Shown piece by piece: positions 17,702 through 26,900 of a DNA stretch of 64,000 nt. The notes beneath the pieces were generated by a model. It was not told the DNA's origin, searched no databases, and saw only the letters and a list, made by a program, of their open reading frames with translations. The stretch covers positions 310,001 through 374,000 of the forward strand of contig JARGOF010000001.1 in assembly GCA_029212415.1 (NCBI GenBank), given 5' to 3'. Origin of the DNA: Rhizobiaceae bacterium. Lineage in GTDB: Bacteria; Pseudomonadota; Alphaproteobacteria; Rhizobiales; Rhizobiaceae. Made by a program: the position numbers and the translations under genes. Every line of letters starts with the position of its first letter. Position 1 is the stretch's first letter.

Positions 17702-19336
17702 CTATCCGGACGATGCACTGGGGGCAGGAGCGACGCCCCCAGAAAAGTCGATTTCCGCATCGAATGCCAATTGCAATTCCTCGGGCATTGGCCAATCATC
17801 CTGTTTTTCCGTGCCTTCGTGGCCGAACGGGGGAACCATCTGTGCAAAGGAGAACAGGCAGTCGGGATCGTATTTTCCCTTGATCAGCGACAGGGCGCAA
17901 ACGGCATAACCCCAATATTTTTCGGCATAGTTGACCGCGTTGATGTTGGGGTAATTCTGGTAGACGTGGCCGTTCCAGACCGGCTCGATCAAAGCCAGCC
18001 AATCGGCCAGATATTTTTCTGCTGCCGGGCGGTCTTCCTCTTCGTACCAGAAAACATCCATGACCGCATTATAGGCCACATCGCGGTGGATAAAGGAATT
18101 TTCCAAAGCGGAAGCTTCATTGATCCTGCCGCCGTAAAACTCCAGATACATATAGGCTTTGTTGGTTTTGCCTGTGGGGAAAAAGGCTAGAATATCTGTC
18201 CATTTTTCTTTTGTCAGCTTTTGCTTCACATAGCGACATGCCTTGTCTTCATTCGGCATTGTGGTGATTGGTGGCATGCCCTGCGGATAGTTGAGCAGCA
18301 TCTCGTTCATCTTTTCGTAACGTCTGACCTTGGTCCACTGGGTGTAACAGCCAGGCATGGCCTGCAGGGCTGCGATTGCAGCCAATCCATCTGCCTTGCT
18401 TCCCACATGGAGGCCTCTGACCATGAAGTAGGGTTTCAACTCGCCTTCAGGATCACCAGCATCGATGATCGATTGATAGCAAAGAGAAACCTGAAGGTTC
18501 AATTCCGGCCCATATTGGCTGTCAAGCATATAGTCTTCCTGCAGAAGCATCATGACATCAGCAGCCTGTTCGAAATCCGACTGGCTGGACAGGGGCCAAA
18601 TCAATGCAAAACCGAATACATCCGTGAGTTCATACAGATGATACTTGACGGAGAGCAATATGCCGAAATTCCCTCCGGTGCCGCCACGCATGGCCCACCA
18701 AAGGTCCAGGTTTCTGGTCCGGCTGGCCTCCACCACCGAACCGTCGGCCAGCATCACCTTCATGGAAATCACATTGTCACAGTTCATTCCCAAGGTGACC
18801 GAGGTAAACCCGTAGCCACCGCCTTGCACATATCCACCGATACAGACATCTGGGCATTCCCCGCCGGGCACATGCAGTCCGTAAAGATTGAGCTCTGCGT
18901 TGAGATCCCCGAATTTGACACCGCAACCCACAACAACGGTGCGCGCTTCCGCGTCAACGACAATGGAGTTCAGATTGCTGACGTCGATCAGAATGCCGGG
19001 TCCTGAGGAAAAGCCCGCAGTACAATGGCCACCCGAACGCAAACAGAATTCCAAATTCAGTTGACGCACAAAGTTCAATGCAATCGACACGTCGCTTTCG
19101 ACCACGCAATAGGCGATCATTAACGGATAGTAATTGAACAGTGGATTTGAAAGTTTCCTGTCCTCGTCATAGTCCGGGTTTCCAGGCAGAACAATGTCAC
19201 CCTGAAATTGGGTCTGAAGCCCAATGATGTCGTCCCGCGCAACGCCCAATTTGACAAAAAAACTGTCCGGCAATGCACCCCATTGGTCACTGCGTTGGGC
19301 GTTGCGTATGCGGTAGCTTGAATAATTTACTGGCAT
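17702..19336 (-). CDS. Berberine-bridge-type FAD-dependent oxidoreductase
   Basis: A 544-aa member of the FAD_binding_4/BBE family. Both residues for double covalent FAD attachment are present: H104 in RSGGHC and C161 in GGECPDV, followed by GGYVQGGGYG. The C-terminal BBE segment (about 480-525: VYQNYPNINAVNYAEKYWG, then KYDPDCLFSF) is intact. These enzymes oxidise sugars, alkaloids or phenolics with O2. I see no signal peptide. It is the first gene of a two-gene operon with the giant cyclase, an unusual partner. Substrate unknown. Confidence 0.92.
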   Translation of the reverse strand: MPVNYSSYRIRNAQRSDQWGALPDSFFVKLGVARDDIIGLQTQFQGDIVLPGNPDYDEDRKLSNPLFNYYPLMIAYCVVESDVSIALNFVRQLNLEFCLRSGGHCTAGFSSGPGILIDVSNLNSIVVDAEARTVVVGCGVKFGDLNAELNLYGLHVPGGECPDVCIGGYVQGGGYGFTSVTLGMNCDNVISMKVMLADGSVVEASRTRNLDLWWAMRGGTGGNFGILLSVKYHLYELTDVFGFALIWPLSSQSDFEQAADVMMLLQEDYMLDSQYGPELNLQVSLCYQSIIDAGDPEGELKPYFMVRGLHVGSKADGLAAIAALQAMPGCYTQWTKVRRYEKMNEMLLNYPQGMPPITTMPNEDKACRYVKQKLTKEKWTDILAFFPTGKTNKAYMYLEFYGGRINEASALENSFIHRDVAYNAVMDVFWYEEEDRPAAEKYLADWLALIEPVWNGHVYQNYPNINAVNYAEKYWGYAVCALSLIKGKYDPDCLFSFAQMVPPFGHEGTEKQDDWPMPEELQLAFDAEIDFSGGVAPAPSASSG

Positions 19337-19770
19337 AATATTTTCCCCACGTGTCGTTAATATAGCTGGAGCGAGGCATCGTGTTCTAGAATTAATCCCA
19401 CGCTCTTTTGATAATTTATATTAGCCCTTTGGCCCTTTTTAAAATGCCCCCAAGCACCTCATTCGAACCCGGACGTGCTGATCTGCCCATCCCTTCCCTG
19501 ATGTTTTTGGGAAAAAACAAACGGGCGGGTGGCAGAGCGGTTACTCTCGCATGGGTAGTAGGAACAGCTATGCGAGGGAAGTCAAGACACGGGCTCTGGT
19601 TTCATTGTAAAATCCAGCGCGAGACAATCGTGGATCAAAGAGAAAGGCTTTACAGGCATCCCACAGGCAATTTTTATGGCCCAGAGGGCAATTTCTTGCA
19701 CCGAGCGGAATTTGCGTTTTCCAGAGTGAAACAACGCGGCAGTCTAAAATTTTTTACGGCGCTAATGCGT
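19337..19770. other. Intergenic stretch with a 9-bp hairpin
   Basis: 434 bases between the ends of the flavoenzyme (5' end) and prs (3' end) genes. A hairpin CTCTCGCAT / ATGCGAGGG (19544-19578, 17-base loop, one G-T pair) follows a run reading GGTGGCAGAGCGGTTA, which resembles a tRNA D arm. No acceptor stem or T arm can be folded around it, so I do not call a tRNA. A plus-strand frame (19408-19788) shows no protein features and runs into prs. Confidence 0.35.
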
Positions 19771-20703
19771 CTAATCAAACAGGCTTGAGACCGAATCACC
19801 TGAAGCCGTGCGTCGTATGGCTTCGCCGATCAGGTTCGACGTGGTGATCACCCGAATATTGTGGGCGTTCTGCACGGCCGTTGTCGGCTGGATGGAATCG
19901 GTAATGACCAGCTCCTTCAGTTTCGACGATGTCACTCTGGCAACGGCCCCACCGGACAGCACACCGTGGGTGATATAGGCCGTGACACTGGTTGCGCCAT
20001 TCTTGAGCAGTGCTTCGGCAGCGTTGCAAAGGGTGCCGCCGGAATCGACGATGTCATCGATCAGGATGCAATCCTTGCCGCGCACGTCACCGATGACGTT
20101 CATGACTTCCGATTCGCCCGGTCTGTCGCGCCGTTTGTCGACGATGGCCAAAAGCGAATCGAGGCGCTTTGCCAAAGCCCGGGCACGCACAACACCGCCG
20201 GTATCTGGTGATACAACCATGATATTGGAAACGTCGTAGTGTTCCTTGATATCGCGGGCGAGAATTGGAATGGCGAACAGATTGTCCGTCGGAATGTCAA
20301 AGAATCCCTGGATCTGTCCGGCATGCAAATCAAGTGTCAGAACGCGGTTGGCCCCAGCTTCGGTGATCAGGTTGGAAACGAGTTTCGCTGAAATCGGCGT
20401 GCGCGGTCCGGGTTTACGGTCCTGACGGGCATAGCCGAAATAGGGCAGGACCGCAGTGATGCGATTGGCCGATGCGCGGCGCGCCGCATCAATCATGATC
20501 AGCAGTTCCATCAGATGGTCATTGGCCGGATAGGATGTCGATTGAATGATGAAGACATCTTCACCACGCACGTTTTCCTTGATCTCGACAAAGATTTCCT
20601 GGTCAGCGAAGCGCCGAACGGTTGCGCTTCCTAGCGGTATATTGAGGTAATTGCAGATGGATTCCGCCAGGACCCGGTTGGAATTGCCTGAAAATAGTTT
20701 CAT
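19771..20703 (-). CDS. prs: Ribose-phosphate pyrophosphokinase
   Basis: Makes PRPP from ribose 5-phosphate and ATP for nucleotide, His and Trp synthesis. A 310-aa protein with [20 protein letters not shown] near the N-terminus, the ATP/ribose-binding stretch [10 protein letters not shown], and the PRPP loop [14 protein letters not shown]. Last gene of a minus-strand run from lgt through the methyltransferase, pgeF, M24 and lipoprotein genes, though a 169-base gap before it probably carries its own promoter. Confidence 0.98.
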   Translation of the reverse strand: MKLFSGNSNRVLAESICNYLNIPLGSATVRRFADQEIFVEIKENVRGEDVFIIQSTSYPANDHLMELLIMIDAARRASANRITAVLPYFGYARQDRKPGPRTPISAKLVSNLITEAGANRVLTLDLHAGQIQGFFDIPTDNLFAIPILARDIKEHYDVSNIMVVSPDTGGVVRARALAKRLDSLLAIVDKRRDRPGESEVMNVIGDVRGKDCILIDDIVDSGGTLCNAAEALLKNGATSVTAYITHGVLSGGAVARVTSSKLKELVITDSIQPTTAVQNAHNIRVITTSNLIGEAIRRTASGDSVSSLFD

Positions 20704-20872
20704 GGCGCGTAGCCTGTGCTGGTGATACCAAAGGAACTCATGAAGATCGCATTCCCAGGTTCTTTCCGAATATGCCTGTTTGGCGGCGTTTTAGCGGCCC
20801 TGAGCACTATTGCAAGTGCTCAAGGGCGTATTCTTGTAAATTAGTGGCAGATTCAGGAAATTGGGCTGGGGA

Positions 20873-21577
20873 TTAGCTCGATTGAGCGCGCCAATAGAGA
20901 TAATCCTCGATTGTCCGCGCGGCAATTGCCTCCATGGTCGTATCTTCAACGATGTTCCACGGGTCCGTTGCCGTGCCCGGCACGATTTCCTGACCTCTGA
21001 TACGATGCAGTCTGTTTCCCTGATTGTCCAATACATCCCAGACAAAGGCGACGGTCGTCTTGTCGCCCTCGGCGAAGGCCGAGAAATAGCCCTTCAGGAT
21101 ATGATTGCTTTTGCTATCATTGGAGTTGAGTATGACGATACCGCGGGTGCGCGCTTCGGATCCGAGACTTCGAGACAAGGGCTGCACCGCGCTCACCGGC
21201 GCGCCTATGACCGGCGTAAAGCTGATGCTGGCCGCAGTGCGGGGCCGGATGCTGGCCGTGGTGTCTGGTGCCGTGCCGGCCGTTTTTAGGGGTGCTTGCG
21301 CCGCACGTGTGTTGTCAGGTGCAGCGGCTGTGCGCAGGCGCTCGGGCGCAGTTTCAACAACTGGGCTTGCGACTGCCACTTCCCTGGGGGCCGGTCTGGC
21401 TTGGTCCGTGTTTAGAGTGCCAGTGTCTTGATTGCCGGCGTTTTGATTGCCTGCATTGGGAATGGGCGCTCTGGGCTGCACAATCGATGACACGTCCCAG
21501 TCATTGCGCGTGTTGCATCCGGAAACGGAAAGCACAAGTGCAATTGCAAGATTTGTGACTGCCGGTTTCATGCGCAA
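20873..21577 (-). CDS. Hypothetical lipoprotein with conserved C-terminal domain
   Basis: About 234 aa. A lipoprotein signal peptide ends in the lipobox SVSGC, so the mature protein begins at that Cys and is membrane-anchored. An Ala/Pro/Thr-rich low-complexity linker (about 35-115) leads to a conserved-looking C-terminal domain (GIVILNSNDSKSNHILKGYFSAFAEG..., VWDVLDNQGNRLHRIRGQE). I recognise this as a rhizobial hypothetical family without known function. Start is TTG at 21577 (GGAG 10 bases upstream) or ATG at 21571 (GGAG 16 bases upstream). Confidence 0.8.
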   Translation of the reverse strand: MRMKPAVTNLAIALVLSVSGCNTRNDWDVSSIVQPRAPIPNAGNQNAGNQDTGTLNTDQARPAPREVAVASPVVETAPERLRTAAAPDNTRAAQAPLKTAGTAPDTTASIRPRTAASISFTPVIGAPVSAVQPLSRSLGSEARTRGIVILNSNDSKSNHILKGYFSAFAEGDKTTVAFVWDVLDNQGNRLHRIRGQEIVPGTATDPWNIVEDTTMEAIAARTIEDYLYWRAQSS

Positions 21578-21626
21578 TTTTCAATATCTCCAGCTCTGCT
21601 GATGTCAAAGGTTTCATTTGAACTGC

Positions 21627-22778
21627 CTATCGGACGATCAGGTCGAGATTGTGTGCCGATAGTTTCAGTGGTTCTTCCTCGGTTGTCAGATAGGTGTGGC
21701 CGAGTGTCATGGCAGTATCGGATTCCGAATCCATGATGATCATATGGACAAAGAGTGACATATCAGCCTTAATTAATTGTTCATTGCCGGAATAGAACAT
21801 CTCCCTTTCCATCCAGCTTGGTGTAAAGCGCGCACCCAATGCGTAACCGCAGGCATTCAATCGGTGTCGGGTCAGGCCGCGCTCTTCCATCACTTTGGCA
21901 TGGGTGGCGAAGACATCACCAAAATTATGACCGGGCCGCAGGACAAGCTCAATTTCTTCGAGGGCTTCACGGCATACGTCGTAGAGCTCGAGATGTCTTT
22001 CCGATGGTTTGCCGATGATGATCGTGCGCATCATTGCCACATGGTAATGGGCCGATACACCGGCCCATTCCAATGTGAGCTGGTCGGACTCCTCCAGAGT
22101 GCGCCGTCCCGACTTGTAGCGACACAGCAACGCATCGTGGCCTGAACCGATGATGAATTCATTTGCCGGATAATCGCCGCCACCGGCCAGGACCGCACCT
22201 TGCATCGCCGCCAGAATGGCGGATTCGCTGGCGCCGGGCTCTACCAGGGGCAATGCGGCATCCAATGCGTCGTCGGCCAGTTTTGCCGCGGTTTTGATGC
22301 AGTCAATCTCTGCAGGGGACTTGATCAGGCGCAGACCGGAGACCAGCGCGGATGCATCCACCAGATCGCCAAACGTCTGCAATTGGTCGTCCAGTTTTCG
22401 ACAGTTGGCCCCGGTCAATCCATGGGTATCATATTCGACCCCGATCCGGCATCCAAGCAGATCCATGTCGTCCAGCAGGTTTTTCAGTTCCATTGTCGGA
22501 TCAGCGTTGACCCTATCCGTCCAGATGGAAATGTTCTCAATGACGGATGTATGGCGTGCCTGGCGCAAATCTGCCGAACGCGTCAGAAGATGCATGGTAC
22601 CATCGGATTTGACGACCAGCGTCTGAAAGAAGCAGAAGCCGAATGTATCGTATCCCGTCAGCCAATACATGCTCTCCTGTGCAAACAGCAGCATGGCGTC
22701 GAGTTCGCTGTCATGCATGGCGTCGAGCAGACGGCGCATTCGCCAATTGTATTCTTCCCGATCAAAATGTTGGGCCAC
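21627..22778 (-). CDS. M24-family (aminopeptidase P/creatinase-fold) protein, metal ligands not conserved
   Basis: About 383 aa with a creatinase N-terminal domain and a pita-bread M24 domain. The usual metal-binding pattern of two Asp, one His and two Glu is broken: the first Asp pair region reads LTLEWAGVSAHYHVAMMRT, and the metal His region reads NACGYALGARF. It may therefore be a non-metal hydrolase such as creatinase or ectoine-hydrolase-like proteins rather than a peptidase. I chose GTG at 22778, preceded by GGAGG at 5 bases; an ATG at 22790 lacks a ribosome binding site. The start overlaps the end of pgeF by 17 bases. Confidence 0.85.
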   Translation of the reverse strand: MAQHFDREEYNWRMRRLLDAMHDSELDAMLLFAQESMYWLTGYDTFGFCFFQTLVVKSDGTMHLLTRSADLRQARHTSVIENISIWTDRVNADPTMELKNLLDDMDLLGCRIGVEYDTHGLTGANCRKLDDQLQTFGDLVDASALVSGLRLIKSPAEIDCIKTAAKLADDALDAALPLVEPGASESAILAAMQGAVLAGGGDYPANEFIIGSGHDALLCRYKSGRRTLEESDQLTLEWAGVSAHYHVAMMRTIIIGKPSERHLELYDVCREALEEIELVLRPGHNFGDVFATHAKVMEERGLTRHRLNACGYALGARFTPSWMEREMFYSGNEQLIKADMSLFVHMIIMDSESDTAMTLGHTYLTTEEEPLKLSAHNLDLIVR

Positions 22779-23580
22779 GTTGTCCTCCATCGACAATGCT
22801 GATTGCAGATATCTGCCGCCCGTAATCGGGCTCTCTGTTATGTGTTGTACGTCTGTAGGAAAAGAAATTCTCCTCATCCGCATAGGTGCAGTGACCGGAG
22901 CTATGGGCCGATATTCCGGCTGCGGCAAGTCGTGCCAAAGTATATGCCTGCAAATCGAAAAACCGATGCCCATTGCGGTCCGATGATGAAAAATACTGCA
23001 GGTTTTGGGGGTCATGAACGACAAATCGATCGACGAATTCCGGGCCGACTTCGTAATTTTTACCGCTGATGGAAGGACCAAGGCAGGCCGTGATCCGCTC
23101 GCGGCTTGCTCCCAGTTGTTCCATGTGCTCGACGGTGCGCTCTACAATGCCATCCATCGCGCCCTTCCAGCCCGCATGGGCCGCGCCAACAACGCGGGCG
23201 CTGGGATCTGCAAACAGTATGGGGCCGCAATCAGCGGTCAGAATGCCTATGACTATTCCAGGCGTTGCCGTTACCATTGCATCAGCCCTCGGGCGTTGGC
23301 CGTCCAGTGCCCTGTCTGCCACGAACACATCCGATGAATGGAACTGGTTCGGCGTCGCCAATTGGTCGGCCGAACTCTTGAACCATTGTGCCACACGGTC
23401 GCGGTTCTCATTGATGTGCTGCGGGTCGTCATCTGACCCGAGCCCGACATTCAGGCCGCGATAGATTCCTTGCGAAACACCGCCAGATCGGGTGAAGAAG
23501 CCGTGTTGAATAGATGCAGTTTCACAGGCCTGTTCCAGAAGATGGCTGGTGATCGGTGCGGGTCGCTCCAGGTCAAGCAT
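22762..23580 (-). CDS. pgeF: Peptidoglycan editing factor / multicopper polyphenol oxidase (laccase-domain) family
   Basis: A 272-aa PgeF/YfiH-family protein. The zinc-site residues are visible: His in QFHSSDV, Cys in ILTADCGPI and His in GAAHAGWKG. E. coli PgeF cleaves wrong amino acids from peptidoglycan precursors; family members have also been reported with adenosine deaminase or phosphorylase activity. The ATG at 23580 has AGAGG 6 bases upstream and matches the usual start just before GFFTRSGGVS; an ATG at 23643 has no ribosome binding site. Confidence 0.93.
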   Translation of the reverse strand: MLDLERPAPITSHLLEQACETASIQHGFFTRSGGVSQGIYRGLNVGLGSDDDPQHINENRDRVAQWFKSSADQLATPNQFHSSDVFVADRALDGQRPRADAMVTATPGIVIGILTADCGPILFADPSARVVGAAHAGWKGAMDGIVERTVEHMEQLGASRERITACLGPSISGKNYEVGPEFVDRFVVHDPQNLQYFSSSDRNGHRFFDLQAYTLARLAAAGISAHSSGHCTYADEENFFSYRRTTHNREPDYGRQISAISIVDGGQRGPTF

Positions 23581-23635
23581 GGCTGGCCTCTCAGCTTCAA
23601 ATCCGGCGGGATGGTGATCAATGTCAACGTATCTG

Positions 23636-24736
23636 TCAATCATGCGATTTGTAGGGGAAAATCAAGGTGTCATTGCTGTTTACGCACAAGGCTTTGAAAA
23701 GGTTGCCCATTTGAGAGTCTTCGCTGCCTGCCAGTCGTGCAACACTGCGCTGTATGGATTCCTGAACCGAGGCGTCCTTGCCGGCCCCCAGTATGCCTGC
23801 GCGTTCCAGCAGGCCCAATTCAAGCAGAAACCTGCCCTGAGGCATGGGTGGAAAGGGGACCGCGCCCTGTTGCCGGGCAGACTGTGACAAAGCGTCAAAA
23901 TCCACATGGCTGGTCAGGTCGCTCTGCCCGGGTGCCGCAAGGACATCCATATATTGATGTTTTACCATGGCCTGCAACGTATCGCCAAAGGCCGTTTGAA
24001 GATGACCATAGTCAATGATCAGCGCGGTTCCTCCCTGGCTGACAAGGCGTTGTGCAATCTGCGCCATGATGGCCTGGCGCGTCGGTGCAATCTCGAACAC
24101 CGTGCCCGGCGCCGGTTGATGACTGTGCGGCAGCAATTGTGGATCGATCTTTGCCAGACCAGGTTGAAAATGCAAATCGCCACTGGCGTCCAGGGCAACC
24201 ACGCGCTCGCGAAATCCGTCAGGGGTTTGGACAAATTGGCGAATGGGCAGAGCATCGAACAGTTCATTGGCCACCAGCAGGGTGAAGCCCGCGGGGACAT
24301 CTTCAAGTCTCTCATGCCACTGGGTGGTGATCGGGCAGGAAGACAGGGTCTGCCGCTGCACCTGCTGCAACCGCTGGCTGGTCTCAATCATGTGCGCTCT
24401 GGCTGAACTTGCCATGTCAGGAGCAAGCTGTTGCACGACCCTTTGAGCGTCGGCCATGAGCGTACCGCGACCCGGACCGATTTCCAGCAGCTGCACCGCT
24501 TCCGGCCTGCCATGTGCCTGCCAGGCAAGGATCAGAAAGATGCCGATCATTTCGCCGAACAATTGACTGATTTCAGGTGCGGTGGTGAAATCGCCCGCTG
24601 TGCCAAAGGGTTCGTGGGTCTGATAATAGCCGTACTCGGGATCACTCAAGCACAGGGAAAAATATTCGGCAATGCTGATGGGGCCATTGGCCTCTATCAA
24701 TCGGCATAGTTTCCTGCCTAAGGGTGTCATCGCCAT
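23636..24736 (-). CDS. SAM-dependent methyltransferase, MidA/NDUFAF7 (DUF185) family
   Basis: A 366-aa class I methyltransferase of the family whose mitochondrial member NDUFAF7 methylates an arginine of a complex I subunit. Landmarks are PISIAEYFSLCLSDPEYGYY near the start, GDFTTAPEISQLFGE, and the SAM-binding LLEIGPGRGTLMAD. A role in respiratory complex assembly is inference from the eukaryotic member. It follows lgt by 24 bases, so they are one transcription unit. Confidence 0.93.
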   Translation of the reverse strand: MAMTPLGRKLCRLIEANGPISIAEYFSLCLSDPEYGYYQTHEPFGTAGDFTTAPEISQLFGEMIGIFLILAWQAHGRPEAVQLLEIGPGRGTLMADAQRVVQQLAPDMASSARAHMIETSQRLQQVQRQTLSSCPITTQWHERLEDVPAGFTLLVANELFDALPIRQFVQTPDGFRERVVALDASGDLHFQPGLAKIDPQLLPHSHQPAPGTVFEIAPTRQAIMAQIAQRLVSQGGTALIIDYGHLQTAFGDTLQAMVKHQYMDVLAAPGQSDLTSHVDFDALSQSARQQGAVPFPPMPQGRFLLELGLLERAGILGAGKDASVQESIQRSVARLAGSEDSQMGNLFKALCVNSNDTLIFPYKSHD

Positions 24737-24760
24737 GCTCTGCTTTTGTCTATGGGCGTT

Positions 24761-25606
24761 CTAGGTCGACTGAGGTTTCGGCGTGGCGGGGGTGCGTGCA
24801 CTGGCAATGCTGATCAGGCCCACCGCCAGCATCGGCAGTGACAGGACCATTCCCATGGTCATCCAGTTGCCGACAAGATAGCCTATATGCGCGTCCGGCT
24901 CGCGGAAGAACTCGACCAGGATCCGGCTGATAGCATAGCCGGTCAGAAAGACACCGGCGACAAAACGCGGTTGTGCAAGTTTGCCCAGACGAAAAATCAG
25001 GTAGAACAGCACAAGAAAAAGGGCGGGGCCTTCAAGCACAGCCTCATAGAGTTGACTGGGGTGCCGCGGCTGTGGACCACCGGTGGGAAACACAAAAGCC
25101 CAGGGAACATCGCTTGTCCGGCCCCATAATTCCGCGTTTACAAAATTTGCCAATCGGCCCAGGAACAGGCCGATTGGTGCGGCGGCGGCCACCACGTCAA
25201 AAAGACTCCAGACGAGGATGTTACGCTTCCAGGCAAAGAGCATCATGGCAATGATCGTGCCGAGCAGGCCGCCGTGGAAGGACATTCCGCCATTCCATAT
25301 CTCGAACATGCGCAGCGGATTGTTGGCGAAAGCGGCGAAGTCATAGAAAAATATATAGCCCATTCTGCCGCCCAGAACGATGCCCAGCGCTGCCCAGACC
25401 AGAAAATCATCAATGTCGACAACGCTCATGGTCGGACGTCCCTCATGCCAGAGCCGCTCGCGGCTTGCCACCAGCCGTGCATAACGCCAGGCAAGCAATA
25501 TGCCGACCACATAGGCGAGCCCATACCAGTGGACCGCAAGCGGGCCGACCGAGAACAATACGGGATCGATGTTGGGGAAAGGCAGAGCAGCCTGAACTGG
25601 ATTCAT
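24761..25606 (-). CDS. lgt: Prolipoprotein diacylglyceryl transferase
   Basis: Inner-membrane enzyme that transfers diacylglycerol from phosphatidylglycerol to the lipobox Cys of prolipoproteins, the first step of lipoprotein maturation. A 281-aa polytopic protein with the signature [11 protein letters not shown] and [14 protein letters not shown], and conserved HPSQLYEA. First gene of the lgt-midA-like-pgeF-M24-lipoprotein run. It diverges from ubiK across 145 bases. Confidence 0.97.
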   Translation of the reverse strand: MNPVQAALPFPNIDPVLFSVGPLAVHWYGLAYVVGILLAWRYARLVASRERLWHEGRPTMSVVDIDDFLVWAALGIVLGGRMGYIFFYDFAAFANNPLRMFEIWNGGMSFHGGLLGTIIAMMLFAWKRNILVWSLFDVVAAAAPIGLFLGRLANFVNAELWGRTSDVPWAFVFPTGGPQPRHPSQLYEAVLEGPALFLVLFYLIFRLGKLAQPRFVAGVFLTGYAISRILVEFFREPDAHIGYLVGNWMTMGMVLSLPMLAVGLISIASARTPATPKPQST

Positions 25607-25751
25607 GATCTATGTGCCATATTCATCGAAAGGAGAGGCTGGACCATGCCGATGGTCGCAGCTGCGGTCAAGGGTTGCATCATAACGGTTAAGTGCTTAC
25701 CTGAAACGGGTGTTCAATAAACAGTTTTTTCAGCAATAGCGAGGCAACAAA

Positions 25752-26066
25752 ATGACGACAGGTCCAAATCGTATTCTCGATGATTTTGCTCGGCTGATGA
25801 CGGATGCCGCAGGCGCTGCCCAAGGCGTTCGCAAGGAAATGGAAACCGCTTTTCGCTCCCAGGCAGAGCGGGTCTTGAACTCGATGGACGTTGTTCAGCG
25901 GGAAGAGTTTGAGGCTGTGCGAGACATGGCGGCCAAGGCCCGTGATGAGAATGATGCGCTTTTGGCGCGAGTCGAATCACTTGAAAAATTGCTCGCCGAG
26001 CAGAGCAAGGCTCCCAAAGCCAAGGTTCAGGCAAAAAGAAGCCCTGCGGCCAGCTCATCCAAGTAA
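25752..26066 (+). CDS. ubiK: Ubiquinone biosynthesis accessory factor UbiK (BMFP/YqiC family)
   Basis: A 104-aa protein with an amphipathic N-terminal helix (RILDDFARLMTDAAGAA), a conserved middle RVLNSMDVVQREEFEAVRDM and a C-terminal coiled coil (DALLARVESLEKLL), then a Lys/Ala/Ser-rich tail. UbiK helps assemble the ubiquinone biosynthesis complex and binds fatty acids/membranes. It stands alone on the plus strand. Confidence 0.9.
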   Translation: MTTGPNRILDDFARLMTDAAGAAQGVRKEMETAFRSQAERVLNSMDVVQREEFEAVRDMAAKARDENDALLARVESLEKLLAEQSKAPKAKVQAKRSPAASSSK

Positions 26067-26394
26067 TTTTTTTATGGTTAATAATTCCTTAGCATCGCAG
26101 GCAAAAAAACCTTTTGGCTGAATCGGTTACAGGGTCCGACTGAACAACTGATTCAGCACCTATCCACATGCGAATGTGGTCTGACCCCAAAAGAGGGGTG
26201 GCGCTGCGACTCTGCCGTTATACACTGATTTTAATAGATGATTCGAAGCGAGCTATCCGGCCCGAACGGCTCATTGATAGCAGAATCGTTTTCGGCGTGT
26301 ACATTACGAGGGTGGCATCCGGGTTCCAGTGTGGGCACGCGGCAACGGGTTGTTGTGGCCGACGATATCTAAATTCGGGCAAAGAAGGTACGGC
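26067..26394. other. Leader region of the YbjN-like gene with two tandem hairpins
   Basis: 328 bases without a gene. Two adjacent perfect hairpins lie at 26164-26179 (CCACAT / ATGTGG, GCGA tetraloop) and 26184-26199 (ACCCC / GGGGT, 6-base loop). They could belong to a structured 5' leader of the downstream operon or be the end of the ubiK transcript. I see no T run after them and no known riboswitch pattern. Confidence 0.35.
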
Positions 26395-26895
26395 ATGAGC
26401 CTCATGGAATTTGAATATGAGCGGCAGGTCAATCCGGTGGATATGATCGAATATGTTGCTTCCAATAATGACTGGACCTTTGAGCGGTCCGGTGAAGACG
26501 AAATTGCCATGACTGTGCAGGGGCAATGGTCGGACTACCATGTGTCTTTTTCCTGGATGGAAGATTTCGAAGCCCTGCATCTTGCCTGCGCCTTTGATAT
26601 CAAGGTGCCGAAGAACCGGGTCAATGAAGTCGTCAAGCTGCTCTATTTGTTGAATGGGCAGATCCTGATGGGCCATTTTGATTTCTGGCAGCAGGAGGAC
26701 GTGGTGATTTTTCGGCATTCCCTGTTGCTGGCGGGCGGTGCCGAGCCGACCAATCAGCAGGTCGAAGTTCTTCTTTCAGGCGCTCTTGAAACCTGCGAGC
26801 TGTATTTTCAGGCTTTCCAATTTGTCATCTGGTCTGGCATGGACGCCAAGAGTGCTACGGATACCGTGCTTTTTGAAACGGTCGGGGAGGCCTGA
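26395..26895 (+). CDS. YbjN domain-containing protein
   Basis: A 166-aa protein of the YbjN family, often annotated as a sensory transduction regulator and structurally like type III secretion chaperones; its biochemical role is unclear. Typical stretches are NPVDMIEYVASNNDWTFER, then KNRVNEVVKLLYLLNGQILMG and the C-terminal CELYFQAFQFVIWSG. The ATG at 26395 has AAGAAGG upstream and was preferred to a start 22 codons earlier. proC follows by 5 bases, so they are co-transcribed, an arrangement common in Hyphomicrobiales. Confidence 0.88.
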   Translation: MSLMEFEYERQVNPVDMIEYVASNNDWTFERSGEDEIAMTVQGQWSDYHVSFSWMEDFEALHLACAFDIKVPKNRVNEVVKLLYLLNGQILMGHFDFWQQEDVVIFRHSLLLAGGAEPTNQQVEVLLSGALETCELYFQAFQFVIWSGMDAKSATDTVLFETVGEA

Positions 26896-26900
26896 TCATT

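Noticed and set aside
19450-19520. Possible minus-strand tRNA around ATTCGAACCC
   Set aside because: The T-loop-like text has no pairing T stem on its flanks and no acceptor or anticodon stems can be folded around it.
19408-19788. 126-codon plus-strand frame before prs
   Set aside because: No recognisable protein pattern, crosses the hairpin region and runs into the 3' end of prs; no ribosome binding site.
26078-26092. CtrA-like box TTAA-N7-TTAG after ubiK
   Set aside because: One mismatch from consensus and far from the next start codon; too weak to report as a site.
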